The position numbers and the translations under genes were made by a program. Source: CG-Epi1 sp964634895 (GTDB lineage: Archaea; Thermoplasmatota; Poseidoniia; MGIII; CG-Epi1). Taken from it: a DNA stretch of 28,299 nt. The notes below the pieces were generated by a model. That model saw only the letters and a list, made by a program, of their open reading frames with translations, was not told where the DNA came from and ran no database searches. The DNA lies in assembly GCA_964634895.1 (NCBI GenBank), contig CAZWJS010000019.1:1-28299 (forward strand), written 5' to 3'. Shown here one piece after another: positions 1 to 7,519 of this stretch (position 1 is its first letter; every line of letters starts with the position of its first letter).

Positions 1-2
1 AC

Positions 3-1121
3 GTTATGGACAATCTCAAAGAAGAGAGAGAACGTGGTGTAACTATTGATGTTGCACATAAGGAATTCAAAACTGATACCAAACACTTCACAATTATCGA
101 TGCACCTGGCCACAGGGATTTCGTTAAAAATATGATTACTGGAACATCCCAAGCTGATGCTGCAGTTCTTGTTGTAGCTGCAGATGATGGTATTGCTGCA
201 CAAACAAAAGAACACTTGTGGCTTTCAAAAGTTATGGGTATTGAGCAAATGATTATTTCTGTTAACAAAATGGATATTACTAAACCTGCATACAGTGAAG
301 ATCGGTTTAATGAAGTTGTTAAAGAGGTGAAAAATATGTTGGGAATGGTCGGATTTGGTGATGATCAGGTCAATATCTTGCCTGCTTCAGGCTGGAAAGC
401 GGATAATATTAAAGAAAAAGGCGATAATTTATCTTGGTGGAGTGGAGATACCTTGTTAGGTGCATTAGACAAACTAGATCCGCCTAAGGGTTCTGCTGAT
501 GCTAGTGTGAGAATCCCAATACAAGATGTTTACAAAATATCTGGCATAGGTGCTGTACCTGTCGGCCGTGTAGAAACCGGAACTATAAAAGCTGGAACAA
601 AACTTATCTTCAAACCATCAGCTCACTCTGGTGGTAAGGTTGGAGAAGTAAAATCCGTTGAGATGCATCATGCTGAAGTTCCATCTGCTGGACCTGGTGC
701 AAATATCGGATTTAACTGCAGAGGTATTTCTCACCAAGACATAAGGAGAGGAGATGTTGGTGGACCTGAGAATGACCCGCCTACCGTTGCTCGTGCGTTC
801 AAGGCTCAAGTTATGATACTTGATCACCCTAATGTGATTACTGCAGGTTACACTCCTGTATTCCACTGTCATACTGCACAAGTTGCATGTACCTTTGATA
901 AATTGTTAGCTAAGATGGATCCTCGCACTGGCCAAGTTACTGAAGAGAACCCTGACTTCTTGAAAAAAGGAGATGCTGCAATGGTATTAATCAAACCAAC
1001 AAAGCCTTTAGCGATAGAAGAACAATCTAAATTCAAACAATTGGCTAGGTTCGCTATTAGAGACATGGGAGCAACTGTTGCTGCCGGTATGTGTCTAAAA
1101 ATAGAAGAACACTGGGATTAA
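3..1121 (+). CDS. tuf: Translation elongation factor EF-1 alpha (5' truncated by window edge)
   Basis: This is the GTPase that delivers aminoacyl-tRNA to the ribosomal A site. The reading frame is open to the window edge and the P-loop end is missing, so the Met at position 6 is internal: the family has a Met here just before the switch I segment (MDNLKEERERGVTID). Visible motifs are DAPGH (G3, about residues 33-37 of the visible part), NKMD (G4) and a G5-like PASGW followed by KADNI. The beta-barrel domains 2 and 3 follow, ending in CLKIEEHWD, so the C-terminus is complete. It lies directly upstream of S10, the classical archaeal tuf-rpsJ arrangement. The identification is very secure; only the 5' end is missing. 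Confidence 0.97.
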   Translation, partial: VMDNLKEERERGVTIDVAHKEFKTDTKHFTIIDAPGHRDFVKNMITGTSQADAAVLVVAADDGIAAQTKEHLWLSKVMGIEQMIISVNKMDITKPAYSEDRFNEVVKEVKNMLGMVGFGDDQVNILPASGWKADNIKEKGDNLSWWSGDTLLGALDKLDPPKGSADASVRIPIQDVYKISGIGAVPVGRVETGTIKAGTKLIFKPSAHSGGKVGEVKSVEMHHAEVPSAGPGANIGFNCRGISHQDIRRGDVGGPENDPPTVARAFKAQVMILDHPNVITAGYTPVFHCHTAQVACTFDKLLAKMDPRTGQVTEENPDFLKKGDAAMVLIKPTKPLAIEEQSKFKQLARFAIRDMGATVAAGMCLKIEEHWD

Positions 1122-1122
1122 A

Positions 1123-1459
1123 ATGATAATAAAAGGCTCCAAAAAAGGCATCCAGTAGAGCTTGTATCTCTTTGCATGCCTTGAACTATTCAATAGTTGA
1201 TGGTGTCTGTGAACAAATCAAAACCATATCTGACCGAACTGGAGTAGATATGACGGGACCTATTCCCTTACCTACTAGAAAATTAAAAGTACCTGTAAGA
1301 AAATCACCCGATGGAGAAGGTTCAGAAACTTGGGACCGTTGGGAAGCTAGATTACACAAGAGACTTATCTACATAGATGCAGATGAAAGAGCAATGCGAC
1401 AACTTATGAGAATACAGATTCCAGATGGCGTAAAAATCTCTATACAAATACAAACTTAG
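1123..1459 (+). CDS. rps10: 30S ribosomal protein S10, with an apparent 1-nt frameshift near the 5' end
   Basis: S10 sits in the head of the small ribosomal subunit. The frame open from TTG 1172 contains the signatures GPIPLP, VPVRKSPDGEG and RLIYIDADERAMRQ, but that start would cut into the first beta strand. Upstream in the same frame lie RACISL codons that belong to S10, with no start codon before a stop at 1130-1132. An ATG at 1123, one base after the EF-1 alpha stop, opens a neighbouring frame that runs into a six-A tract (1141-1146) and then a TAG. Removing one A joins the two frames into MIIKGSKKASSRACISL and gives about 111 residues. A homopolymer error is most likely; a real truncation or recoding is possible. 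The 3' end overlaps the convergent DUF2070 gene by 4 bases. Confidence 0.9.
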
Positions 1460-3222
1460 ACATAAGCTGCCATCAGTATACAAAACATAGTTGCAGAAGA
1501 ATAGATTGGCAACCAAGAATAACGAGCAACTTCAATCACAGCATTAGCTGCAGCACTAATCCTATCTTGTTTACCTTGACCCAGAATTTCAACACCGCCT
1601 ACATAAACAGTGCCCATTGCAGATTCAGCAAACGACAAATCATCAATTGCCTCTCGTATTGACTGCTTGGCAACAGGAAGGAGGCTATCACTATCAGATA
1701 ATGGATTGAAGCCACCTGGCTTAACATTGACATAATGATTGTCTGTAGTGGCAAACAAAATTTCATCAACGAATCCTGCTAATCCCTTTTCTAATTCATT
1801 ATTAAGACCCGGTGATAATCCATTTGCATCCCATAACAAGATTGCTGTTAGATGTGAATTTTGATCTTCGGACAGAGGGCTATTTTCAAGAACCAAAGTT
1901 CTCAAACCACCTGGTCCTAAACCTTTCGTTAAATCTTCACCCGGAATATAAGAAATACCTGCCTTTAGTTTTCCCTTCACTGTGGATGAATTTAATTTCA
2001 ATGCTTTGGAAGCTGAGATTTCAAGCATAGATCCTTCTTTTGTTCCTGCCGCTAATGGTTGCCGGCCCCACCCCTCCTGATTGTGCAAATCAATCATAAC
2101 ACGTTTTCCACTTATATTAGATGATGACCTTTCCAAACGTGCTGAAAGTTCTGGTAAAATATCATCACTATCACCCGGTTTAACAAAAACAATCTTGCCG
2201 TCCCCAATACCTATCACGTAAGCTACGGGCAAATCACCATCTTTAACTGTTGAATAAAAATCTGAACTATAAGTCGCAGATTCAGAAGCTTTGACCATAG
2301 CCTTAGAAATTCTAACTAAATCTTCATCTCTCAAAGGATTATGGTCATTTGTGGAGGCGCCATGAAAAGCAAATCCAAGACCTGGCAGATGTGGATCAAT
2401 CTTAACTGGCAAATTTGAACCACCTAATGTACCTAATGGGCCTGGATGAACGCCAGGAATTGCAAGAAATGCAACTATTTCTTCATTCTTGCGAATTGAA
2501 ATCCAATTATTTTTGGTTTCAATGACTTGACATATCTCTCTTATAGCTTCCGTCAAACGACGGCCATCTCCTGTCGAAAAATGATCAATAAAAGCAGACA
2601 TATGCCGAGTTCCACTCACGCCAACTGCCTTTTTGTAAGGTGAATCTACCAAATATAAAAAGAAATGACTGGCTAATACTAACGATAGGGTGGCCAATAA
2701 ACCAAATCTAAAATCTGTTTCAGACACACCATACCAGAAAAAGTAAACTGATACTACAGGAGAAATAAGAGAAAGAGGAAAGGCTATTCGGGCTGGTGCA
2801 CTACCGTGTGACCTGACAGTCAAATACCACAAACCTCCCATACAACCAAAACCAAAAGCTAATCCTTGGCTAGGCACTCCAAAATAGTTTCCAACTAAAG
2901 TAGTTACTATCATCAAAAATGAGCCAGTAGCTCCTGCTTGCAAACCGTACCTAATAGGATAACGACCATCCCAGTGCCAAGAGATATTAGAAACCAGATA
3001 CGAAACAAGGAATACTGGTAAAGAGAAAGTGATAAAACCAAAAATGACAAAATCTAATACTGATTGTGCTCTACCTAAAGTTAAAAAGGCAGTGTAAACC
3101 AAAATAAAAGTAACGACTATGAACAAAATAAAACTGGAATAACCTCTAGGTGTATGATGCAAAAATGCAGATAGTCTTGCTGGTGGCGGACTAACTTTAT
3201 CGACTTTTAATTGATTAACCAT
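1456..3222 (-). CDS. DUF2070 family archaeal membrane protein
   Basis: This 588-residue protein has about six N-terminal membrane segments (roughly 27-48, 57-80, 95-113, 118-137, 146-164 and 173-192), a large soluble domain, and a hydrophobic C-terminal segment (about 568-588). The soluble domain has the signatures I recognise from DUF2070: GVHPGP at about 257-262, FHGAS near 286-290, TNDHN just after, and MIDLHN near 376-381. These conserved His, Asp and Asn clusters look like a metal or catalytic site, but the family has no function known to me. It lies 4 bases after the GGGP synthase stop on the same strand, so the two are probably co-transcribed. This suggests, without proving, a link to membrane lipid or envelope metabolism. 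Family assignment is fairly confident; function is unknown. Confidence 0.85.
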   Translation of the reverse strand: MVNQLKVDKVSPPPARLSAFLHHTPRGYSSFILFIVVTFILVYTAFLTLGRAQSVLDFVIFGFITFSLPVFLVSYLVSNISWHWDGRYPIRYGLQAGATGSFLMIVTTLVGNYFGVPSQGLAFGFGCMGGLWYLTVRSHGSAPARIAFPLSLISPVVSVYFFWYGVSETDFRFGLLATLSLVLASHFFLYLVDSPYKKAVGVSGTRHMSAFIDHFSTGDGRRLTEAIREICQVIETKNNWISIRKNEEIVAFLAIPGVHPGPLGTLGGSNLPVKIDPHLPGLGFAFHGASTNDHNPLRDEDLVRISKAMVKASESATYSSDFYSTVKDGDLPVAYVIGIGDGKIVFVKPGDSDDILPELSARLERSSSNISGKRVMIDLHNQEGWGRQPLAAGTKEGSMLEISASKALKLNSSTVKGKLKAGISYIPGEDLTKGLGPGGLRTLVLENSPLSEDQNSHLTAILLWDANGLSPGLNNELEKGLAGFVDEILFATTDNHYVNVKPGGFNPLSDSDSLLPVAKQSIREAIDDLSFAESAMGTVYVGGVEILGQGKQDRISAAANAVIEVARYSWLPIYSSATMFCILMAAYV

Positions 3223-3226
3223 TTTT

Positions 3227-3964
3227 TTAAGAATGTATCGAATTAATTAAAGATGACATGTCGCTTACTAGTTTATTCGATGTTTCAACTAAAGTACCTG
3301 TCACAACTATATCGGCCCCTGAAGAAACTACCTTTGCTGCAGCTTCGGGAGTGCGTATACCTCCGCCAACAATTAAAACAACATCGATAGATTTCTTCAC
3401 TGCCTTAATAATTTCATCGGGGACTGGTTCTGAAGCTCCTGAACCTGCTTCAAGATAAATATAATTCATGCCCAGATACTGGCCTGCTAATGCATGAGAA
3501 ACTACTAACTCAGGATTGTCTCTAGGTAAAGGTTGGGCTTGGCCCACTCGGCCTGCTGCCATTCCTGGTGCCACAACTAAATATGCCATAGACAACGGCT
3601 CAAGGCCTGTCTTTTGAACCCATCGAGCACTTGCTATTTGCTCTCCAACCAAAAATTGACGACTCTCACTATTAAGTAGTGACATGAAGAAAATTGCATC
3701 AGCTTTACCTGAAACTGATGAAGCGTGTGTTGGAAATAATATTACTGGCATATGTGTTATATCTTTTATTGCCTCCACCGCAGAATCAACTTTTTCTAAA
3801 CTCAAATCTGTAGAACCTCCCACCATAAAACCATCAGTACCAGCATTTGCAGTGTGAACTGCCAAATCCACTAATTGATCAGAATCCATCTTACCTGGAT
3901 CCAATAATGTGAAGTGTATAGGATGTTTTTGGCGGCGATTGATTATGTAATCATGAACGGACAA
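3227..3964 (-). CDS. Geranylgeranylglyceryl phosphate synthase (GGGP synthase)
   Basis: It catalyses the first committed step of archaeal ether-lipid synthesis, joining sn-glycerol-1-phosphate to geranylgeranyl diphosphate. The 245-residue length fits the TIM-barrel family. Visible motifs are LDPGK (21-25), MVGGST (47-52), LFPTHAS (76-82), YLEAGSGA (170-177, prenyl and phosphate binding), GGGIRTPEAA (200-209) and VTGTLVE (221-227). The start is TTG at 3964: a stop lies a few codons upstream in frame and no ATG is available before the conserved N-terminus. A TATA-like box around 3985-3995 (reverse strand) is about 26 bases before the TTG, suggesting a nearly leaderless message. The gene is followed at once by DUF2070. 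Confidence 0.95.
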   Translation of the reverse strand: MSVHDYIINRRQKHPIHFTLLDPGKMDSDQLVDLAVHTANAGTDGFMVGGSTDLSLEKVDSAVEAIKDITHMPVILFPTHASSVSGKADAIFFMSLLNSESRQFLVGEQIASARWVQKTGLEPLSMAYLVVAPGMAAGRVGQAQPLPRDNPELVVSHALAGQYLGMNYIYLEAGSGASEPVPDEIIKAVKKSIDVVLIVGGGIRTPEAAAKVVSSGADIVVTGTLVETSNKLVSDMSSLINSIHS

Positions 3965-3984
3965 GAGTATACGAATTTAATAAG

Positions 3985-3995
3985 ACCATAAAAGA
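3985..3995 (-). promoter_or_regulatory. Putative TATA box of GGGP synthase
   Basis: On the reverse strand the sequence reads CTCTTTTATGG, about 26 bases before the TTG start of GGGP synthase. That spacing puts the expected transcription start at or very near the start codon. This is inferred from position and composition only. Confidence 0.35.
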
Positions 3996-4024
3996 GCAGC
4001 GGGTACAAAATTTATCCAAAAAAA

Positions 4025-4923
4025 CTACTCCCACTCCATGTCAAATTCCATCTCTTCTTCCTCATCATCAGTCGGGGATGACTGAACAGGAACTGGCGCT
4101 GCATCAACTGCTACTGGAGCTGCATCAACTGCCACGGGCGCTGCATCAACTGCCACGGGCGCTGCATCAACTGNNNNNNNNNNNNNNNNNNNNNNNNNNN
4201 NNNNNNNNNNNNNNNNNNNNNNNNNNNNNNNNNNNNNNNNNNNNNNNNNNNNNNNNNNNNNNNNNNNNNNNNNGCTGCATCAACTGCCACGGGCGCTGCA
4301 TCAACTGCCACGGGCGCTGCATCAACTGAATCCAATTCTTTAGACATAACCGCTGCAATCTCAGGTGATGGGAACGCATCTAAACGAAGACCTGACAAAG
4401 GCATCAAAGAAGACTCAGGTGTCATCTCCGAACGAAGACGGAGAACCGTATCTTTATCAACCTGAATATACGAATCTGAATAATCTCCACCACTTACTGC
4501 TAAAGGATATGTAACAAAATCTCTACGGCGTCTTGCGGCCCTTATGGGTCTTGGAGGCAATTTTATTTGCTGTTTAGGACTCTCATCTGGTAACTCAGTA
4601 AGCCCTAAAGTAGAAGGTAAAGCCGTATAAAACTGAGGATCATCTTTCGCCTCCGGCTTAGGACGTCTCCTACGCTTTCTTCGACGGGAACGCGATTGTG
4701 AGGAATCAAGTGAAACAAAATAAAAAATTATAGCGACTATAATCATTCCAATTATAGTCCCAACAGTTGAATCAATAACTCCTGCTGCAATTAAGAAAAC
4801 AATAACAATGAGAATCATGCCTCCTGCTATCGACTGTAATAATATTTTTCTATTACCTGAAACACCCGGTTTTCTCCTATTTCGGAGTCGACGCTTTTTG
4901 CCTCTTCTTGGGCTTCTTACCAT
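4025..4923 (-). CDS. Unknown basic two-TM protein with APVAVDA tandem repeats, interrupted by assembly gap
   Basis: I do not recognise this protein. It starts at ATG 4923 with an Arg/Lys-rich segment (residues 1-25), two hydrophobic segments (about 27-50 and 53-71), a very basic stretch (about 77-91), and a soluble Pro/Arg-rich region. It then enters heptapeptide repeats, APVAVDA, encoded by a 21-base unit. The 100-N block falls inside these repeats. Beyond the gap the correct frame continues as further repeats and an acidic tail (DDEEEEMEFDMEWE) ending at the TAG of 4025-4027. With exactly 100 bases the two sides are out of frame; a true gap of 8 plus a multiple of 21 bases restores both repeat phase and frame. 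It is divergent from thrS. The repeats may form a flexible linker. Confidence 0.75.
4094..4333. repeat. 21-bp in-frame tandem repeat flanking the gap
   Basis: The unit GCTGCATCAACTGCCACGGGC, with one diverged copy near 4110, repeats head to tail on both sides of the N block. It encodes the heptapeptide APVAVDA on the reverse strand. The left flank stops 13 bases into a unit and the right flank begins at base 1 of a unit. The copies next to the gap are identical, so the array was probably too uniform to assemble. Confidence 0.9.
4174..4273. other. Assembly gap of 100 N
   Basis: Exactly 100 unknown bases lie inside the 21-bp repeat array. The round number suggests a placeholder for a gap of unknown length. 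Repeat phase predicts a real size of 8 plus 21k bases; k could be negative if the two ends overlap. Confidence 0.97.
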
Positions 4924-4952
4924 GATAACTCTAATATGAGCACAGTAGATGG

Positions 4953-4961
4953 AGTATAAGC
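4953..4961 (-). promoter_or_regulatory. Possible TATA box for the repeat membrane protein
   Basis: Reverse-strand CTTATACTC lies about 34 bases before the ATG at 4923, which would leave a leader of fewer than ten bases. It falls in the 113-base divergent region shared with thrS. I see no equally convincing box for thrS there. This is weak, position-based evidence. Confidence 0.3.
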
Positions 4962-5036
4962 ATTTACCTAAGAGAAGTCTTTTTGTATTGTTGTGATTAA
5001 GACAACAAGAACTGCCAGATTAAGCGGTAAACAAAA

Positions 5037-6977
5037 ATGAGTGCGATTGAAATAGAAATTGAAAATAAAATGCACAATAAAGAAGCGGGCATTAGTGCCA
5101 AAAATCTTATTCTTGATCTTTATGGAAAGAAATCTGGAATTGTTGCTATTACTATCGAAGGAGAAGAATTTGATTTATCACATCGTCTCGATAAAAATTG
5201 CAAATTGGGATTGATTAAAGATGACTCAGAAGAAGGGCTCTACATTATACGCCATTCTTGTGCACACTTACTAGCTCAAGCTGTAACGGAGTTATATCCT
5301 AATGCTAAACCCACTATTGGCCCTCCAATAGAAAATGGATTCTATTATGATTTTCATATGAATCCAATAAATGAAGGTGATTTGAGAAATATTGAAAAGA
5401 AAATGAAAAAACTTGTAAAAGAGAATATAAAAATAAAAAGAGAAGAATATGATAATGAGACTCTTAGACAAATGTTTTCGGAAAATAAGTTCAAAATTGA
5501 AATAATGGATGATAAAATTGGGCATGACGTTGGTTCATCGGCCTATAGACAAGGGAATTTTGTTGATTTATGTAGGGGGCCACATGTGTCAACCACTTCA
5601 GAATTAAAATGGTTTAAACTTACAAGTACAAGCCAAGCTTATTGGAGGGCTGATGCTCAAAACGAATCATTAGTAAGAATTTATGGAATGTGTTACGCCA
5701 CTAAAGAAGAACTACAATTGAGAGAAAAACAAATATCTGAGGCTGCTAAAAGAGATCATAAAAAAATTGGAAAAGAAATGGAACTTTACATGATTGATGA
5801 AATGATTGGAAAAGGATTACCAGTCTGGCTTCCAAATGGCGAGATACTTAAAAACGAAATTGAAAAATTTGCAATTGAGACTGAAGAAAATTATGGCTAC
5901 GAAAGAGTTACAACTCCAGTGCTTGGAAAAGAACAACTTTTCAAAGCTAGTGGACATCTTCCACATTATGCTGAATCAATGTATCCTCCTATGAAAATGG
6001 ATGATGGGACTTATTATCTAAAGGCTATGAATTGCCCAATGCATCATCTAGTTTATGGGAACAAAAAGAGATCATATCGTGAACTCCCTATTAGAATTGC
6101 AGAATATGGGACTGTTTATAGAAATGAATTGTCAGGTACATTATCTGGATTACTAAGAGTACGGATGCTCTCCATGAATGATGCACATATCTATTGTACT
6201 ATAGACCAAATAGCACAGGAATTTGAACACAATATAAAGATGGTTCAAGAATACTATAGTGCATTCGGCTTTGAAAATTACTACTTTAGATTATCACTAT
6301 GGGATCCAAAAAATAGTAACAAATATATAGATCAACCAAAAAATTGGGAAACTACACAAAATCATTTAAGAAATATTTTAGACAATCTAGGTGTAAAATA
6401 CGAAGAGAGTATTGGAGAAGCTGCTTTTTATGGTCCAAAAGTAGACATTCAATTTACGACACTTTTAGGCAGAGAAGAGTCAATGTCTACAATTCAACTA
6501 GATTTTGCTGCAAAAGAACGTTTTGGATTGCATTATATTGATGAAACAGGGAAAGAAAATGACGAAGTTTTTGTGATACATAGGGCTCCTTTATCTACGC
6601 ATGAAAGATTTGTTGCCTTCCTGACAGAACACTGGGCTGGAAATTTTCCAACTTGGCTCTCCCCTATACAAATCCAAATAATAACAATATCGGAAAAACA
6701 GAATAAATATGCAAAAGAAATCGAATCTTTATTGAAAAAAGAAGGTATAAGAGTTAAAACTGATTTATCAGATAATACAATCGGAAAAAAGATTAGAATG
6801 CACCGAAAAATGAGACCTGCATATATGTTAATCATAGGAGATGAAGAAGTAACTAAACAAACCATATCTGTTAGAGCTAGAAATGGAAATCAACAAAATG
6901 GAATCAAGCTTAATGAATTTGTAAAAAATATTGTTGTAGAAAAGAGTACAAGAAATTCAAAACTGGAAATAGCCTAA
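5037..6977 (+). CDS. thrS: Threonyl-tRNA synthetase, bacterial type
   Basis: It charges tRNA-Thr and edits mischarged Ser-tRNA-Thr. The 646-residue domain order is that of the bacterial enzyme: an N-terminal TGS-like domain (about 20-65); an editing domain with RHSCAHLL (His73 and His77, HxxxH) and DLCRGPH (Cys179, His183); a class II catalytic core; and a C-terminal anticodon-binding domain (about 545-635). The catalytic zinc ligands are present as Cys333 (MNCPMHH), His384 (NDAH) and His515 (VIHRAP). Motif 2 is YRNELSGTLSGLLRVR and motif 3 includes THERFVAFLTEHW. Most euryarchaea instead carry an unrelated archaeal-type editing domain at the N-terminus, so acquisition from bacteria is likely. 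The gene is transcribed alone and converges on tRNA-Ser. Confidence 0.96.
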   Translation: MSAIEIEIENKMHNKEAGISAKNLILDLYGKKSGIVAITIEGEEFDLSHRLDKNCKLGLIKDDSEEGLYIIRHSCAHLLAQAVTELYPNAKPTIGPPIENGFYYDFHMNPINEGDLRNIEKKMKKLVKENIKIKREEYDNETLRQMFSENKFKIEIMDDKIGHDVGSSAYRQGNFVDLCRGPHVSTTSELKWFKLTSTSQAYWRADAQNESLVRIYGMCYATKEELQLREKQISEAAKRDHKKIGKEMELYMIDEMIGKGLPVWLPNGEILKNEIEKFAIETEENYGYERVTTPVLGKEQLFKASGHLPHYAESMYPPMKMDDGTYYLKAMNCPMHHLVYGNKKRSYRELPIRIAEYGTVYRNELSGTLSGLLRVRMLSMNDAHIYCTIDQIAQEFEHNIKMVQEYYSAFGFENYYFRLSLWDPKNSNKYIDQPKNWETTQNHLRNILDNLGVKYEESIGEAAFYGPKVDIQFTTLLGREESMSTIQLDFAAKERFGLHYIDETGKENDEVFVIHRAPLSTHERFVAFLTEHWAGNFPTWLSPIQIQIITISEKQNKYAKEIESLLKKEGIRVKTDLSDNTIGKKIRMHRKMRPAYMLIIGDEEVTKQTISVRARNGNQQNGIKLNEFVKNIVVEKSTRNSKLEIA

Positions 6978-6991
6978 AATCTACCTAAAAT

Positions 6992-7078
6992 TGGCGCAGA
7001 GGGAGGGATTTGAACCCCCGAGGGAAATTTCCCACCGGCTTTCAAGGCCGGCGCTATACCGGGCTAAGCGACCTCTGC
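6992..7078 (-). tRNA. tRNA-Ser (UGA anticodon), CCA encoded
   Basis: On the reverse strand the acceptor arms GCAGAGG (7078-7072) and CCTCTGC (7002-6996) pair perfectly, followed by discriminator G (6995) and an encoded CCA (6994-6992). The anticodon stem CCGGC/GCCGG closes the loop CUUGAAA; the anticodon UGA is at 7044-7042. A long variable arm (GGGAAATTTCCC) gives the class II shape expected for tRNA-Ser, and the T loop is TTCAAAT. It reads UCN serine codons. No intron is seen. Confidence 0.96.
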
Positions 7079-7081
7079 CCT

Positions 7082-7122
7082 AAAAACAAAAAAAGATAGC
7101 CCAAGCTACAAGAACTTGGGCT
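7082..7122 (-). terminator. Intrinsic-type terminator of the small repeat protein gene
   Basis: Reverse-strand order: a perfect 8-bp stem AGCCCAAG/CTTGGGCT (7122-7115 and 7105-7098) around a 9-base loop, then ATC and a T-rich run (TTTTTTTGTTTTT, 7094-7082). It begins 27 bases after the stop codon of the 76-residue protein and ends just before tRNA-Ser. Archaea mainly need the T-rich tract to terminate, so the strong hairpin is notable. Confidence 0.75.
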
Positions 7123-7148
7123 TAAGATTCTTGAAAACCTATATCGTT

Positions 7149-7379
7149 TTACTTTCGACCGCGAGCCATTGGAGATCTAGCTACATTACCACCTTTATCG
7201 ATGTAATATAGAAATCCATCTTCTCTGGAAACACCTGCGGAAGCGACCATTTCTGGCCCTCCACCTGTCTTCTTCCCGCCGCGGGCCATCTTGGTACGCC
7301 AAACGTTACCATCTTTTCCGAGATAGTACAAGTATCCCGAATCTTTACTTACTCCTGTGTTAGCTACTACTTCAGCCAT
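7149..7379 (-). CDS. Small protein of two tandem 33-residue repeats, function unknown
   Basis: This 76-residue protein is almost entirely two copies of one unit: residues 4-36 and 44-76 share about 19 of 33 positions, with the pattern GVS..(D/E).G(Y/F)LYY...GNV.R..MARG. I recall similar short proteins with a LYY(I/L)DK-G-(D/N)V core in marine archaea and other prokaryotes, but no assigned function. It is basic, with no signal peptide, membrane segment or cysteine. It stands alone between a strong TATA-like promoter and a strong terminator, an arrangement typical of an abundant single-gene transcript. The two copies may form a small beta-rich fold, or bind nucleic acid through the basic MARGGKK-type ends; that is speculation. 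Confidence 0.8.
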   Translation of the reverse strand: MAEVVANTGVSKDSGYLYYLGKDGNVWRTKMARGGKKTGGGPEMVASAGVSREDGFLYYIDKGGNVARSPMARGRK

Positions 7380-7389
7380 TGATATTCAC

Positions 7390-7439
7390 CGACGATACAC
7401 TAAGTAGAACAGTATATATACTTAACCTGCCTATCGTCG
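7390..7439. promoter_or_regulatory. 8-bp inverted repeat flanking a TATA box
   Basis: CGACGATA (7390-7397) and its exact reverse complement TATCGTCG (7432-7439) bracket a 34-base interval. Near its centre is the palindromic TATA-like box GTATATATAC (7412-7421). The box lies about 37 bases before the reverse-strand start at 7379, predicting a leader of about 10 bases. The symmetry suggests an operator, but it could be chance. Confidence 0.45.
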
Positions 7440-7488
7440 AGAAAACTGAAAAAAGCTAAATTATTGAAAAAATGAACTCCAATAGATA

Positions 7489-7498
7489 AACTTATAAT
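7489..7498 (+). promoter_or_regulatory. Putative TATA box of the membrane-protein operon
   Basis: AACTTATAAT is centred about 26 bases before the ATG at 7520, the spacing expected between an archaeal TATA box and its transcription start. The message would therefore be leaderless. No Shine-Dalgarno motif precedes this ATG, which agrees. Confidence 0.45.
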
Positions 7499-7519
7499 GA
7501 ACTATGCAAAATAGCTGAT

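Noticed and set aside
4078..4329. Plus-strand protein across the repeats
   Set aside because: It is an antisense reading of the repeat array, broken by the gap; the reverse strand encodes the sensible protein with TM segments and an acidic tail.
4094..4333. CRISPR-like array
   Set aside because: The repeats are directly head to tail with no spacers, and in phase with the codons of one reading frame. They are a protein-coding tandem repeat.
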